Assembly: GCA_016722525.1 (NCBI GenBank)
Contig: JADKJB010000013.1
Coordinates: 123,101 to 187,100, forward strand
Reading direction: 5' to 3'
Length of the DNA stretch: 64,000 nt
DNA from: Bacteroidota bacterium
GTDB taxonomy: Bacteria > Bacteroidota > Bacteroidia > AKYH767-A > OLB10
The notes beneath the pieces were generated by a model. It searched no databases, was not told where the DNA came from, and worked only from the letters and a program-made list of their open reading frames with translations. A program made the position numbers and the translations under genes. Below are positions 30,801-39,708 of the stretch, in pieces (position 1 is the first letter of the stretch; each line of letters starts with the position of its first letter).

Positions 30801-31294
30801 GTTCTATTGATACTGATCTTGAAATATTAATTCCTTCTGAATACATCAGTAACATCACCGAACGATTAAATATTTATAAGGAAATTGATGATTTAGAACG
30901 TAAGGAACAACTCCATGAATATCTTAAAAATCTTCGCGACCGATTTGGTCCGGTGCCGGGTGAAGTTCAAGAGTTGATGAATGCAATTCAACTTCGGTGG
31001 AAAGCCAAAGAATTGGGATTTGAAAAAATTATGCTAAAAGGTGGGATCTTAAAAGGATATTTTAATTCTAATCCCGAATCTTCTTTTTATCGTTCAAAAG
31101 TTTTTTCTGATCTCATCGCTTATGTGCAAGCCAATCCTAATCGAATCCGTTTAACTGAAAAAAATGGCAAACTCTCCATTTCTTTTTCCGCAATCAAATC
31201 TCTTGCACAGGCGAACGAAATTTTTGAATCGTTGAAAAGACATGTAACCGTTGAGAAAGAACAGTCGGAAAGTAAGTTGGAAATTAAAGGATAA
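27851..31294 (+). CDS. mfd: Transcription-repair coupling factor
   Basis: A 1,147-residue SF2 translocase that pushes stalled RNA polymerase off damaged DNA and recruits UvrA. Order of parts: UvrB-homology N-terminal domains (IAAALHNAHPARMVFVLPDR, PYLDNNNVLLRAEVL); the RNAP-interaction domain around GDFITHIDHGVGKFAGLE (~460); Walker A GDVGFGKTEVAIRAAF (~603); DEEQKFG as Walker B variant (~700); TATPIPRTL and QMRGRVGRS helicase motifs; and the C-terminal TRCF domain (DLDIRGAGNMLGGEQSGFI then SDLIAYVQ). The assigned start is a GTG with no ATG nearby, so the N terminus is uncertain by a few residues. It has its own probable promoter and faces the convergent DUF1569 gene. Intact, no frameshift. 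Confidence 0.96.
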   Translation: MFIPYPVKVDFNYIFHLYKGGSAIRQLQGYLQTAERTVTRLAGLSGSQSAMIAAALHNAHPARMVFVLPDREDAAYFLNDLENILGDKTALFFPSSLKKPYQFPYLDNNNVLLRAEVLTHLSKNTKPLPVVTYAEAFHERVVTKKALVENTVEARVGEALSIDFIIEFLSENDFERSDFVLEAGQFAVRGGIVDVFSFANEMPYRVEFDGNKIESIRVFDPGTQLSEKNMNHITIIPNVQGKLVKEEHQSFLDFLPAETIIWCKDFINSLDVIQAGMKIMNDSAASPLKTDDYNESGVIAGTPENAFDDTEKILTLINQFRIVESGNKFHFTTDQVISFNSGTQPSFNKNFELLGNKFLENSRLGYKNLIFSDTAKQIERIYAIFNDIQIPARTAGEEIQFTPVLLTLHEGFIDHDLKLACYTDHQIFDRYHRFRLRKNYSKDESLTLKEIYSLKPGDFITHIDHGVGKFAGLEKIDVNGKTQEAIRLVYKDNDMLYVSIHSLHRIARFTGKDGTVPKLNKLGSQAWANLKQKTKKRVKDIAKDLIALYAQRRSQKGFAFTKDNYLQTELEASFIYEDTPDQIKSTADLKKDMEKPYPMDRLICGDVGFGKTEVAIRAAFKAVNDSKQVAILVPTTILALQHFKTFSERLKDFPCTVDYLNRFKSAAQQTITIDKLKEGKIDIVIGTHRLLSKDIKFKDLGLLIIDEEQKFGVASKEKLKALRLNVDTLTLTATPIPRTLQFSLMGARDLSVINTPPPNRYPVSTEVHVFNEKTIKEAIDYEVARGGQVFFVHNRVQDIHVIQDLIHKLCPGVRIGVGHGQMDGDQLEKVLTNFIEGDTDVLIATTIIESGIDISNANTIIINQAHHFGLSDLHQMRGRVGRSNKKAFCYLLAPPLSVLTPEAKRRLKAIEEFSDLGSGFNVAMRDLDIRGAGNMLGGEQSGFISEIGYEMYHKILDEAIRELKETEFKEIFKDDEHPQFVSDCSIDTDLEILIPSEYISNITERLNIYKEIDDLERKEQLHEYLKNLRDRFGPVPGEVQELMNAIQLRWKAKELGFEKIMLKGGILKGYFNSNPESSFYRSKVFSDLIAYVQANPNRIRLTEKNGKLSISFSAIKSLAQANEIFESLKRHVTVEKEQSESKLEIKG

Positions 31295-31330
31295 GGTTTA
31301 TTGGCTGTCAGCAGCAACCATTCTTATATT

Positions 31331-31775
31331 TCAAACACCAAATTGCTTCAAATGATGATCCAAGTGCTTCCATGTCCCTTGCGACCACTCTGCTGTTGTC
31401 ATTTTGCCAAAAAAAGGGATGTGGATCCTTAGTAATACTGTCTGTATTAAAGCGAGCTATTAAACCTACCAATTTGTTTTTCGCATCTCCAAATTCGGGA
31501 AAATGCCTCACTTTAAAAGCAGGAGCTGTAGGAAGTCCTTTGGAAAAAGGTTTATCTTCTAATAGTTTTTTCTTAGCATAACCTCCTAATATTTTTCCAA
31601 TTATTGAATGTTTTAGTTGTTCATCACCAAGGGCTACACGTAATTGCGCCTGACAATGTGCCAGCATCTGTTCAACATTCATTTTACCCCACAGCGCCTT
31701 CGATGCAGGATTTAATTTGTTGATACGAGCTATAATGTTGGCTTTGTTTTCAGGTACTACTAGTTCTAAATTCAT
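31331..31775 (-). CDS. DUF1569 (DinB-like) family protein (frameshifted)
   Basis: A 147-residue protein after removing one extra base in the A7 run at 31409-31415. The N-terminal frame (MNLELVVPENKANIIARINKL, ALWGKMNVEQMLAHCQAQLRVALGD) then runs into HPFFGKMTTAEWSQGTWKH and LDHHLKQFGV, which is the conserved C-terminal end of DUF1569. The uncorrected frame stops at 31308 with an unrelated tail. The N-terminal MNVEQMLAHCQ and the C-terminal KHLDHHLKQFG histidines form the DinB-type metal-binding four-helix bundle. Enzymatic function is unknown; DinB-like proteins often bind metal and small thiols. Convergent with mfd. Confidence 0.82.
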
Positions 31776-31911
31776 AAGTTAGTTTTACAGTTCGAGCGCA
31801 TTCACTTTAACGTAAATCGATCTCAACTTCACTCGATTATTTTTTTAACAAATGCGGCCTATCTATTTTTCGGATCTCCTGAGGCAATTAAGGGAAATTA
31901 ATATTGTCAAT

Positions 31912-31943
31912 AAGTGCAAATCGTCAATATTGGAATTGCACTT
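31912..31943 (-). terminator. Putative hairpin terminator after CorC/CNNM gene
   Basis: AAGTGCAA (31912-31919) and TTGCACTT (31936-31943) form an eight-pair stem around a sixteen-base loop, 33 bases beyond the stop of the minus-strand gene. The T-run is weak (TTATT), so termination is a moderate guess. Confidence 0.45.
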
Positions 31944-31975
31944 TTAAAGTTTTTGAATTAGCCAGAGTTTCCCCA

Positions 31976-33286
31976 TTAAAGGATACTATCGCCAGGCTCC
32001 GCTATTACTTTCATATGAACGCTTTCAACACTATGTTTGAAGCGTTTAAGGATCGTAAACTCATAACCTCCAAAAATTCTTTTTTCATTCACTGCGGGGA
32101 TGCGTCCAAAAATGTAATTCATCAAGCCCGAAATCGTATCGTATTCATTGGTTTCAGGAAGTGCTATTGGCAATAAATCATTCACATCGCTGATAGAAGT
32201 TTGAGCGTTGACAATGAATTCAGATTCACTCTTTTTTTCAACCGATGGTTTTTCTTCATCATATTCATCCTGAATTTCACCTACGAGTTCTTCAATAATA
32301 TCTTCCATGGTAACAATACCTGCTGTTCCGCCAAACTCATTGGTGATAATAGCCATTTGAATATGTTGCGTTTGAAGGTCTCTCAGTAATTCATTAATGC
32401 GTTTAGTGAGCGGCACAAAGTAGGCAGGTCGGATTATATCTTTAATGCCACTGAAATTGTTATTGCGAAGTAATTTCAGCAAGTCACGGGTATGGATAAT
32501 TCCAATAATATTATCGATATCTTCTTTGTAAACAGGAAATCTGGAAAACTGATCATCGATTACCTGGTTTAAAATATCTTCATTTGTAGCGTCAACAGCT
32601 ATTCCGGAAATTTTTGTCCTTGGCACTAATATTTGTCGAACAATACGATCATCAAATTCAAATACATTTTGAATAAGTTCATGTTCCGATTGTTTGATAG
32701 CACCACCTTCTTCACTTTCGGTAAGCAAAAAACGCAACTCTTCTTCTGTATGAATGTCGTGGCCAATTGTTGGTTTTATTCCAATCATGCGAACTAAAAG
32801 ATTGGCCATGTTATTCAATACCCAAATAAGCGGACTAAAAATAATGTAGAAAATACGCAAAGGCAGTGATACAGAAAGTGTAGTAGCTAACGGATGCCTG
32901 ATAGCTATTGTTTTCGGAGCCAGTTCACCCAATACGATGTGCAATATGGTAAGAAGTCCAAATGCTGCAGGGAAGGCAACTTTATGAGCTGAGGCAGGAT
33001 CTACTTCGAAGCCCACCACAGAGAACAAACGAATTATGATTTCAGAAAACACCTCTTCTCCAAACCACCCTAAGGCAAGGCTTGTCATTGTGATTCCTAA
33101 CTGATTGGCCGACAAATAAGCATCCAGATGGTCTACAATATGCTTTGCAATACCTGCAACACGACTCCCGGTACTTGCTTTCAAATCTATTTGTGCTGAA
33201 CGCACTTTCACGATAGCAAATTCAGCGGCAACAAAAAAGCCATTTAAAAGAAGTAGTAATAATGTGATAAAGAGGTCTAAAGCCAT
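31976..33286 (-). CDS. CNNM/CBS/CorC-HlyC membrane protein
   Basis: A 436-residue protein of the hemolysin C/CorB family, linked to magnesium or cobalt transport. Order: CNNM transmembrane domain (~1-185) with the hallmark NGFFVAAEFAIVKVRSAQI and LSANQLGITMTSLALGWFGEE; AP segment GELAPKTIAI; two CBS domains (~210-330) with RIVRQILVPRTKI, FSRFPVYKEDIDNIIGI and AIITNEFGGTAGIVTMEDIIEELVG; and the C-terminal CorC_HlyC domain (~350-435; ISDVNDLLP, TISGLMNYIFGRIP). The family acts in the inner membrane; direction of ion flux is unresolved. A TATCTTTG box at 33305-33312 precedes it. Single gene on its strand. Confidence 0.92.
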   Translation of the reverse strand: MALDLFITLLLLLLNGFFVAAEFAIVKVRSAQIDLKASTGSRVAGIAKHIVDHLDAYLSANQLGITMTSLALGWFGEEVFSEIIIRLFSVVGFEVDPASAHKVAFPAAFGLLTILHIVLGELAPKTIAIRHPLATTLSVSLPLRIFYIIFSPLIWVLNNMANLLVRMIGIKPTIGHDIHTEEELRFLLTESEEGGAIKQSEHELIQNVFEFDDRIVRQILVPRTKISGIAVDATNEDILNQVIDDQFSRFPVYKEDIDNIIGIIHTRDLLKLLRNNNFSGIKDIIRPAYFVPLTKRINELLRDLQTQHIQMAIITNEFGGTAGIVTMEDIIEELVGEIQDEYDEEKPSVEKKSESEFIVNAQTSISDVNDLLPIALPETNEYDTISGLMNYIFGRIPAVNEKRIFGGYEFTILKRFKHSVESVHMKVIAEPGDSIL

Positions 33287-33304
33287 TCAAGTAACATTTC
33301 AGCA

Positions 33305-33312
33305 CAAAGATA
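33305..33312 (-). promoter_or_regulatory. CNNM/CorC gene promoter -7 box
   Basis: Minus-strand TATCTTTG followed by T fits TAnnTTTG and lies 19 bases before the ATG at 33286, giving a very short leader. No clear -33 TTG. Confidence 0.5.
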
Positions 33313-33384
33313 ACAGAAAGTAGTGGATTTTATGATCTTTTTGACTAGAAACTTCTAGGCTCTTGACTAATAATTTTCTGATTA

Positions 33385-34053
33385 TCAATGCTTCATGTTG
33401 CCCATATCCATTACCTGGTAACCTTCTAAACTGAACACTTTTTCATCTACTTTAGCCTTACTGATATTTCGGATATTAACAGTTACGGTTTCATCCTTTT
33501 TCTTATCTTTCACTATCATTTGTATTGGAAAACCTTTCACGTTTTTGAGCGCTGGAATTCCAGCACCTCCTCCCTGTGGGCCTTTCCCGGGTGCAACCAT
33601 TTTATATAAATCTGAATAACTCAGGCCTACATCCTGGGTTAACCACATATCACAAATGTTTTCGTCAGTTTCAGTAATTACTTTTGTGCATTTATAAGAA
33701 TCAATCACTTTAGTTTCTTTTGTGATAGTGATTTTGGGATCTTTTGCCTGGTCTGTGGCTTTGTCAAAATCAGTCATATCCATTTTCATAGCCATTTTCT
33801 GACCATTGCCATCCATCAGCATATATTGCTTTTTTGTGGACTGATCCACTATTATAGACATTTTGCCCTGTTCAGCAGAAAATTGAGGTTGAATTACAAC
33901 TTTAGTCCCTTTAGACATCACTTTCATGATAATAGGGTCCTTTTGCTTAGCAGAGGTAACTTCCATGTTGAAGCTTAAATCTTGAGATAGGGCTGCAGTA
34001 CCGGTAAATGAAGATACAGCGAGAATTGTCAGGGTTCTTTTAATTTGAATCAT
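33385..34053 (-). CDS. DUF4412 domain secreted protein
   Basis: A 222-residue protein with an N-terminal signal peptide (LTILAVSSFTGTAALSQ). The domain from ~25 on is antiparallel beta (SFNMEVTSAKQKDPIIMKVMSKGTKVVIQ, STKKQYMLMDGNGQKMAMKMD, YKCTKVITETDENICDMWLTQD) typical of DUF4412, a periplasmic/secreted family of unknown function with LolA/LolB-like topology. The Met-rich GNGQKMAMKMDM stretch is noticeable. Divergent from the DUF6268 gene at 34192. No stop or frame problem. Confidence 0.82.
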   Translation of the reverse strand: MIQIKRTLTILAVSSFTGTAALSQDLSFNMEVTSAKQKDPIIMKVMSKGTKVVIQPQFSAEQGKMSIIVDQSTKKQYMLMDGNGQKMAMKMDMTDFDKATDQAKDPKITITKETKVIDSYKCTKVITETDENICDMWLTQDVGLSYSDLYKMVAPGKGPQGGGAGIPALKNVKGFPIQMIVKDKKKDETVTVNIRNISKAKVDEKVFSLEGYQVMDMGNMKH

Positions 34054-34191
34054 GATTGTAGATAATTTTAGAAGGACTAAATTATAAAAAAAATGTCTTG
34101 TAGGAGAGAATTGTACTCAAATTGTTTAGGTATGCTGTTAAATTTGACCTTTTCATTTTGAAAGATGAAAATTTATGGTTTCATTTGAATC

Positions 34192-35046
34192 ATGATTTCT
34201 AAAATAAGGAAAAGATTTATTCCTTTCCTAATTCTCTTTTTTATACAGGTAAGTTTTCTTTATGGTCAACCCTATTTTGATGTTGCAGGATTGACGGGTT
34301 GGTATTTGCCTCAAAATACTAATGAACAAGCTCCTGCGGAATCATATGTTATTTCATTTCTTTCCATCCCAATAACCCTAGGTTCAAGTAATAAAATAAT
34401 TTTTTCACCTTTCCAGGAAAATCGTTTCTTAAGTTTTAACGGTTCAGAAAACACGCTCGCACTTAGAAGTATAGCCGTCCCAATAACTTTATTGCATTCC
34501 TCCAAAGATTCATCCTGGTCCTTTACAGCTACGTTTATTCCTCGTTATAACAGTGAGAAGTTTCATTTAGGCAATGAATTTTTCCAGATAGGGGGAGCCA
34601 TCATTAGTATTTTTAGATTGAATCCTGATTTTAAATTGCGAATAGGATTGTATTACAACAAAGAATTTTTTGGTGACTATTTCATACCTCTTGTTGGTGT
34701 CGATTGGATCATCAACAATAGATTACAGTTATTTGGAATACTACCAAATGTGATGAAGCTTGAATATAAATTTACAAATTTATTTTATGGCGGATTTCAA
34801 TTCAAGAGTATCACAAATTCTTACAGGGCGGAAGACGGTAAAGGTTATTATAAGCTTGAAGATAACCACTTAGGACTATATGCTGATTTTTATATTAGCA
34901 AGAGAGTAGTGTTTATGGCTGAAGTGGGTCATACGATTTTGCGAAAATTTAAGAATCGTTCTCAAACTGATTTTACTAATTTCAAAAAAGACGGACCTGT
35001 TTTCAAAGCAGGCATCTATTACAGACTGCGGTTCGAAAATCGTTAA
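34192..35046 (+). CDS. Outer-membrane beta-barrel protein (DUF6268-like)
   Basis: A 284-residue protein with signal peptide (LILFFIQVSFLYGQP) and then a run of amphipathic strands (RSIAVPITLLHSSKDSSWSFTATFIPRYNS, FFQIGGAIISIFRLNPDFKLRIGLYYNKEFFGDYFIPLVGVDWIINNRLQLFGILP, YGGFQFKS, NHLGLYADFYISKRVVFMAEVGH) ending in YYRLRFENR. The motif with NRLQLFGILPNVMKLEYK and the strand pattern fit DUF6268, a predicted outer-membrane barrel family of Bacteroidota. Transport or structural function unknown. It is single on its strand and precedes recJ, which is convergent. Confidence 0.75.
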   Translation: MISKIRKRFIPFLILFFIQVSFLYGQPYFDVAGLTGWYLPQNTNEQAPAESYVISFLSIPITLGSSNKIIFSPFQENRFLSFNGSENTLALRSIAVPITLLHSSKDSSWSFTATFIPRYNSEKFHLGNEFFQIGGAIISIFRLNPDFKLRIGLYYNKEFFGDYFIPLVGVDWIINNRLQLFGILPNVMKLEYKFTNLFYGGFQFKSITNSYRAEDGKGYYKLEDNHLGLYADFYISKRVVFMAEVGHTILRKFKNRSQTDFTNFKKDGPVFKAGIYYRLRFENR

Positions 35047-35086
35047 TTACTATAGGAAAGTAAGTAAGTACTCAGCTGTGTATACT

Positions 35087-36793
35087 TTAATCAAAATTAA
35101 TATCCTTAATGTTCAGTTGAAGTGTAGTTCTTCCATTAAAATTATTTTCTTCAACATGGTAGCAAACATGAAAAGATTCGTTGTTAGAGATTCTGTTATA
35201 ATGAGCTCCCAGCTGAAAGCCTATGCTATTAACAACTTTTCTTGAATTATTGCGTTGAATAAGCGATAATTTCAGGTGATTATTTCCAACAACTCTTACA
35301 TCCCCCCGGTCGTAAACTTCTTCTGATTTAAAAACAGGTGACATATTTCCAGGCCCAAATGGAGCAAACTGTTTGAGAACATTAAAGAAGGAGGCATTTA
35401 TATCATCTAATGATATCACATCGTCAATCTCAATTTCTCTGATCAACATTCTGTCTTCTATGGTTGAGCTTACGATTTCTTCAAATTTGAATTTAAAGGC
35501 TTCAATATTTTCTTCTTTCATAGTCAAACCTGCAGCATACATGTGACCTCCAAACTGGTCCAGTAAATCACTACAAGATTCTATAGCATTGTAAATATCA
35601 AAATCCTTCACCGACCTTGCTGAACCAGATGCCATTCCGTTGGACATAGTAAGTATTACTGTTGGGCGGTAAAACTCGTCTGTTAGTTTTGAAGCTACAA
35701 TTCCGATTACTCCTTTGTGCCATTCCGGATTATATAAAACAGTTGATTTACGATTTTTAAATTCAAGGTCATTTTCGATCAGGATTAAAGCTTCCCGAGT
35801 AATATTTTCATTGAGGCCTTTTCGTGTGGTGTTTTTTTTATTTATTTCTTCACCGTGAGTAAAGGCTTCGAGTGAAGTTTCTGAAATCAGAAGTTCAACA
35901 GCTTGCTTGCCACTTTCAATACGGCCTGCTGCGTTTATGCGAGGGGCGATAGTAAATACTACATCAGTTACTGTGAGCTCACGTTTACCACCGCTTAGTT
36001 CCATGATAGCAAGGATTCCGTGCCTTGGTGCACTATTCAGTCGCTTTAATCCAAAGTAGGTGAGCACTCTGTTTTCGCCATCAATTGGTACAATGTCTGC
36101 CGCAATGCTGATGGCAACCAAATCAAGATACTCTTCCAGTTCTTCAAAAGGTAACTGGTGTTTGTTAGAATATCCTTGTATTAATTTAAATCCAACTCCA
36201 CATCCTGAAAGTTCTTTATAAGGATATTCACAATCCAATCTTTTGGGATCCAATACTGCGAATGCGGCTGGGATCTCATTGCCCGGGCGATGGTGGTCGC
36301 AAATAATAAAATCTATTCCTTTTTCTTTGGCATAATCTATTTTGTCAATAGACTTGATTCCGCAATCCAAAGCGATGATCAAACTAAAATCATTTTCAAA
36401 CGCCCAATCAATGCCGGCAGTTGAAATTCCATATCCTTCTTTGTAGCGGTCAGGAATGTAAAAATCGATATTTTTGTAACGCTTTTTGAAATAAGTAAAA
36501 ACCAAGGCCACGGCTGTTGTTCCATCTACATCATAATCGCCATAAATCAACATTTTTTCATTATTGGCGATAGCCAAATCAATTCGCTCAATGGCTTTAT
36601 TCATATCCTTCATCAAAAAAGGATCGTGAAGCATTGAAATTGTTGGCCTGAAAAATTGTTTGGCCTTTTCAAAAGTATCATGCCCCCTTTGTACTAAAAG
36701 GTTAGCTAAAATGGGATTGATATTTAATTGCTTGGAAAGTGATTCTATTAACTCTTTATCGCCTCTTTCCTTAATTACCCAAAGTTTTTTCAT
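35087..36793 (-). CDS. recJ: Single-stranded-DNA-specific exonuclease RecJ
   Basis: A 568-residue DHH-family 5'-3' exonuclease used in recombinational and mismatch repair. The DHH core has all metal motifs: IYGDYDVDGTTAVALVF (~82), ALDCGIKS (~135), ICDHHRPG (~160), then the DHHA1 domain with INAAGRIESGKQAVELL and GVIGIVASKL (~370), and the C-terminal OB-fold (APFGPGNMSPVF). Length and order are normal. It has a TAATTTTG box at 36838-36845 and is divergent from the BNR-repeat gene. Intact frame. Confidence 0.95.
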   Translation of the reverse strand: MKKLWVIKERGDKELIESLSKQLNINPILANLLVQRGHDTFEKAKQFFRPTISMLHDPFLMKDMNKAIERIDLAIANNEKMLIYGDYDVDGTTAVALVFTYFKKRYKNIDFYIPDRYKEGYGISTAGIDWAFENDFSLIIALDCGIKSIDKIDYAKEKGIDFIICDHHRPGNEIPAAFAVLDPKRLDCEYPYKELSGCGVGFKLIQGYSNKHQLPFEELEEYLDLVAISIAADIVPIDGENRVLTYFGLKRLNSAPRHGILAIMELSGGKRELTVTDVVFTIAPRINAAGRIESGKQAVELLISETSLEAFTHGEEINKKNTTRKGLNENITREALILIENDLEFKNRKSTVLYNPEWHKGVIGIVASKLTDEFYRPTVILTMSNGMASGSARSVKDFDIYNAIESCSDLLDQFGGHMYAAGLTMKEENIEAFKFKFEEIVSSTIEDRMLIREIEIDDVISLDDINASFFNVLKQFAPFGPGNMSPVFKSEEVYDRGDVRVVGNNHLKLSLIQRNNSRKVVNSIGFQLGAHYNRISNNESFHVCYHVEENNFNGRTTLQLNIKDINFD

Positions 36794-36837
36794 TTCCTGG
36801 TATTTCCTTATTATCTGTTAAAAGAGAAGCATCGTCA

Positions 36838-36845
36838 ACAAAATT
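36838..36845 (-). promoter_or_regulatory. recJ promoter -7 box
   Basis: Minus-strand TAATTTTG (TAnnTTTG) 45 bases upstream of the recJ ATG. A -33 element at normal spacing is not evident. Confidence 0.5.
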
Positions 36846-36997
36846 AGCCTTTGCTTCATGTATTAGGGCCCTCAAAATCAAAAGTTTTCGACATAGGCCA
36901 TGTTGAATAAAAAAAGAAGATTTAAGAATCGAATTATCTATCAAGTGTTACTGATTATCAATTCAATAACAATTGAAAATCTGATAAAATTAAATCC

Positions 36998-37005
36998 TAC
37001 ATTTG
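36998..37005 (+). promoter_or_regulatory. BNR-repeat gene promoter
   Basis: TACATTTG followed by C fits TAnnTTTG, with TTG at 36973-36975 giving a 22-base spacer. It lies 53 bases before the ATG at 37058. Confidence 0.5.
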
Positions 37006-37057
37006 CATGCAGACCTAAAATCTCCGTGATTGTAAATTTAGTAATTTATCCGTTAAA

Positions 37058-39604
37058 ATGAGAGTAAATTTTCAGTTGGTGATCAGCTGCCTGGTGATAT
37101 CACTTGGTCTGACAGCTATGATGGCAATCAAAAGCCCTATCAATGAGAGAGTTGTAAATAGAAAGCTGTCGGGTAACTCAAAAATGTTTGAACCGTCAGA
37201 CCATTTTTTCATGCAACGTTCCTGGCCGTCAAAAGAAATTGATTTTAAGGCTTATGAAAAGGCAATTCTTTCTGTCAATACAAATGCGTTGTCTAGAATT
37301 TCTTCAATTCCTGGTTTTGGTGGCGATTGGACCTTAGAGGGACCTTCGAATGTTGGTGGCCGAATAAATACAATTTTAGTAGATCCTACCAATAGTAATA
37401 TCATTTTTGTGGGATGTGCTACCGGAGGTATTTTCAAGAGTATTGATGCGGGCTCCACCTGGAGTCCGGTATTCGATCAGCAACCGTTTATGGCAATAGG
37501 TTGTTTGGTTTTTGAACCGGGAAATTCTAATACCATTTTTGCAGGCACCGGTGATCCAAACATTTCTGGTTACCCTTTTATTGGTGATGGAATTTGGAAG
37601 AGTATTGATGGAGGTGATACTTGGGTTCATATTGGATTAACCAACCAGCGTATAATTTCAAAAATTGTGATCGACCCAACAAATTCCAACATTATGTATG
37701 CCGGCACAATGGGAATTCCCTTTGAACGTAACAATGAACGCGGACTTTATAAATCTACTGACGGTGGAAATTCTTGGAATCAAATACTATTTATAAGTGA
37801 TGATTCAGGTATCATCGATCTTGTTTTAGACTATAATAATCCGGATATTCTATATGCTGCAGGCTGGAATCGTATCAGGAATAATGAAGAGTCGGTTATT
37901 GTAGGGCAAGCAGCAAAAATTTATAAATCTACCGATGGTGGTACCAACTGGAATATTCTTACTTCAGGTCTTCCTCAAAATGATATGTCGAGAATCGGTC
38001 TCACTATGTCGAAAACGAATCCCAATGTTATTTACGCTGCATATGTAAATGATCAACTCGATTTTGACGGAGTATATAAAACTATAAATGGAGGTTCTAC
38101 ATGGACCTTGCAGGCTGGTAATGGCATAGATCCGTTTTTTATGGGTGGTTTTGGTTGGTATTTTGGCCGAATTGAGGTAAATCCCTCCAATGATAACCAA
38201 ATATTTATTTGCGGTGTTGATATTTATCGATCCAATGACGGTGGTAATAACTGGTTGCAATCAGATCCTAATTTTGAAACTCATGCTGATAAACATGATG
38301 TTTTTTTTATAAACGCCAGTACCATTTTACTTGCCACTGATGGCGGTATGTATCGTTCAACGGATGGAGGAAATTCATGGTCCGATGCTGAGGATATTCC
38401 TAATACACAATTTTACCGGGTTACTTCAAACCCTTTTGTGGCAAATGAATATTCTGGCGGAACTCAGGACAATGGCACTGTCACAGGTAATGCGGCAAAT
38501 ATTAATGGCTGGCAACAGATTTTTGGTGGAGATGGATTTACAATCATTTACAATCCGATTGATCCTTTAGTGTATTATGTAGAAACTCAGAATGGAGATA
38601 TTTGGGCCACTTCCGATGGAGGCGTATTTGTAGATTATATTTCTGGTACAATTGATGCCACCGATCGGCGAAATTGGGACATGCCATACATTTTGAGTTC
38701 TCATAATCAAGATGTGTTGTACACAGGTACTTATCGTATTTATAAAAACAACTCTGGCCCTGTTGATGACTGGCAGCCTATAAGTCCTGATTTGACTGAT
38801 GGAATTATTTTTGCACCCCGTTTTCATACAATCACTACTTTGGCAGAATCACCCTTAAATGCCAATTATTTATATGCAGGTACCAGCGATGGAAATGTAT
38901 GGAAAACAAATAATGGTGGCAGTACATGGGATAATATCACCGGCACACTTCCCGACAGATACGTTACATCTATAAAAGCGTCTTCTGTTAACCAGGATCA
39001 TATTTTTGTAACTGTATCCGGTTACAAGTACAATGAATATATTCCTCATGTGTTTAAATCAACTGATAATGGTTTTTCCTGGACTGATATTTCTGGAAAT
39101 CTGCCTCAAATTGCAGTCAATGATATTGTAGTGAACCCTGCAAATGAAAACTTGTTTGTGGTTGCCACTGATGGTGGTGTTTATGCAACCATAAATGCAG
39201 GTGTTGATTGGGAAAGAGTTGGAGTCAATATGCCTGTGATCCCCGTGTATGATTTGGATTTCGATATGGTTGGTAAAAAAATTGTTGCCGGAACTCATGC
39301 ACGTTCATTGATGACCTACCCCATTGATTCTTTGTTGATTTCATCATCACCAGAACTGCTAAATGCAATCCCTTTTGTGAGTATAGGGCCTGTACCTGCA
39401 AACGACAACCTTATTATTTATTTGGATCAGGCTTGCCAATTTCAATATAGAATTTTTGATGGAAAAGGATTAGTCGTAAAACAAGCTGACCGTGTGAACA
39501 GCAAACAAGTGAAAATTGACATTTCATCCTTTAATCCTGGAGTCTATTATGTGGAGATAGAAATGAAAGGAAGTAAATTTGTTAGAAAATTTTTAAAAAT
39601 TTGA
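37058..39604 (+). CDS. BNR/Asp-box (sortilin/VPS10-like) T9SS-exported propeller protein
   Basis: An 848-residue protein with N-terminal signal sequence (LVISCLVISLGLTAMMA). Many Asp-box (SxDGGxTW) repeats run from ~115 to ~730: SIDAGSTWSP, SIDGGDTWVH, STDGGNSWNQ, STDGGTNWNI, TINGGSTWTL, SNDGGNNWLQ, STDGGNSWSD, TNNGGSTWDN, STDNGFSWTD. Each sits on a beta-propeller blade with a NP-x-N-x-I-Y/F repeat (e.g. DPTNSNIIFVGCATGGIFKS). The C terminus (~770-848; SIGPVPANDNLIIYL ... GVYYVEIEMKG ... FLKI) is a T9SS type A sorting domain with a slightly unusual GPVP in place of YPNP. The family includes secreted glycoside hydrolases and adhesins, but the catalytic residues of a sialidase are not obvious. 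Likely surface or secreted. Confidence 0.88.
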   Translation: MRVNFQLVISCLVISLGLTAMMAIKSPINERVVNRKLSGNSKMFEPSDHFFMQRSWPSKEIDFKAYEKAILSVNTNALSRISSIPGFGGDWTLEGPSNVGGRINTILVDPTNSNIIFVGCATGGIFKSIDAGSTWSPVFDQQPFMAIGCLVFEPGNSNTIFAGTGDPNISGYPFIGDGIWKSIDGGDTWVHIGLTNQRIISKIVIDPTNSNIMYAGTMGIPFERNNERGLYKSTDGGNSWNQILFISDDSGIIDLVLDYNNPDILYAAGWNRIRNNEESVIVGQAAKIYKSTDGGTNWNILTSGLPQNDMSRIGLTMSKTNPNVIYAAYVNDQLDFDGVYKTINGGSTWTLQAGNGIDPFFMGGFGWYFGRIEVNPSNDNQIFICGVDIYRSNDGGNNWLQSDPNFETHADKHDVFFINASTILLATDGGMYRSTDGGNSWSDAEDIPNTQFYRVTSNPFVANEYSGGTQDNGTVTGNAANINGWQQIFGGDGFTIIYNPIDPLVYYVETQNGDIWATSDGGVFVDYISGTIDATDRRNWDMPYILSSHNQDVLYTGTYRIYKNNSGPVDDWQPISPDLTDGIIFAPRFHTITTLAESPLNANYLYAGTSDGNVWKTNNGGSTWDNITGTLPDRYVTSIKASSVNQDHIFVTVSGYKYNEYIPHVFKSTDNGFSWTDISGNLPQIAVNDIVVNPANENLFVVATDGGVYATINAGVDWERVGVNMPVIPVYDLDFDMVGKKIVAGTHARSLMTYPIDSLLISSSPELLNAIPFVSIGPVPANDNLIIYLDQACQFQYRIFDGKGLVVKQADRVNSKQVKIDISSFNPGVYYVEIEMKGSKFVRKFLKI

Positions 39605-39708
39605 TGCTTATTGAATAATTTCTAATGTATTTGGTTTATTCTCACATTCCATTGTTCTGAAAAGAACTATTTTAATCCTCTAATCTGAATCAGAATATAA
39701 CATTTTTT

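Noticed and set aside
31308..31330. Extended C terminus of the DUF1569 protein
   Set aside because: It results from an extra A in a seven-A run; the corrected frame ends with the conserved family motif at 31331.
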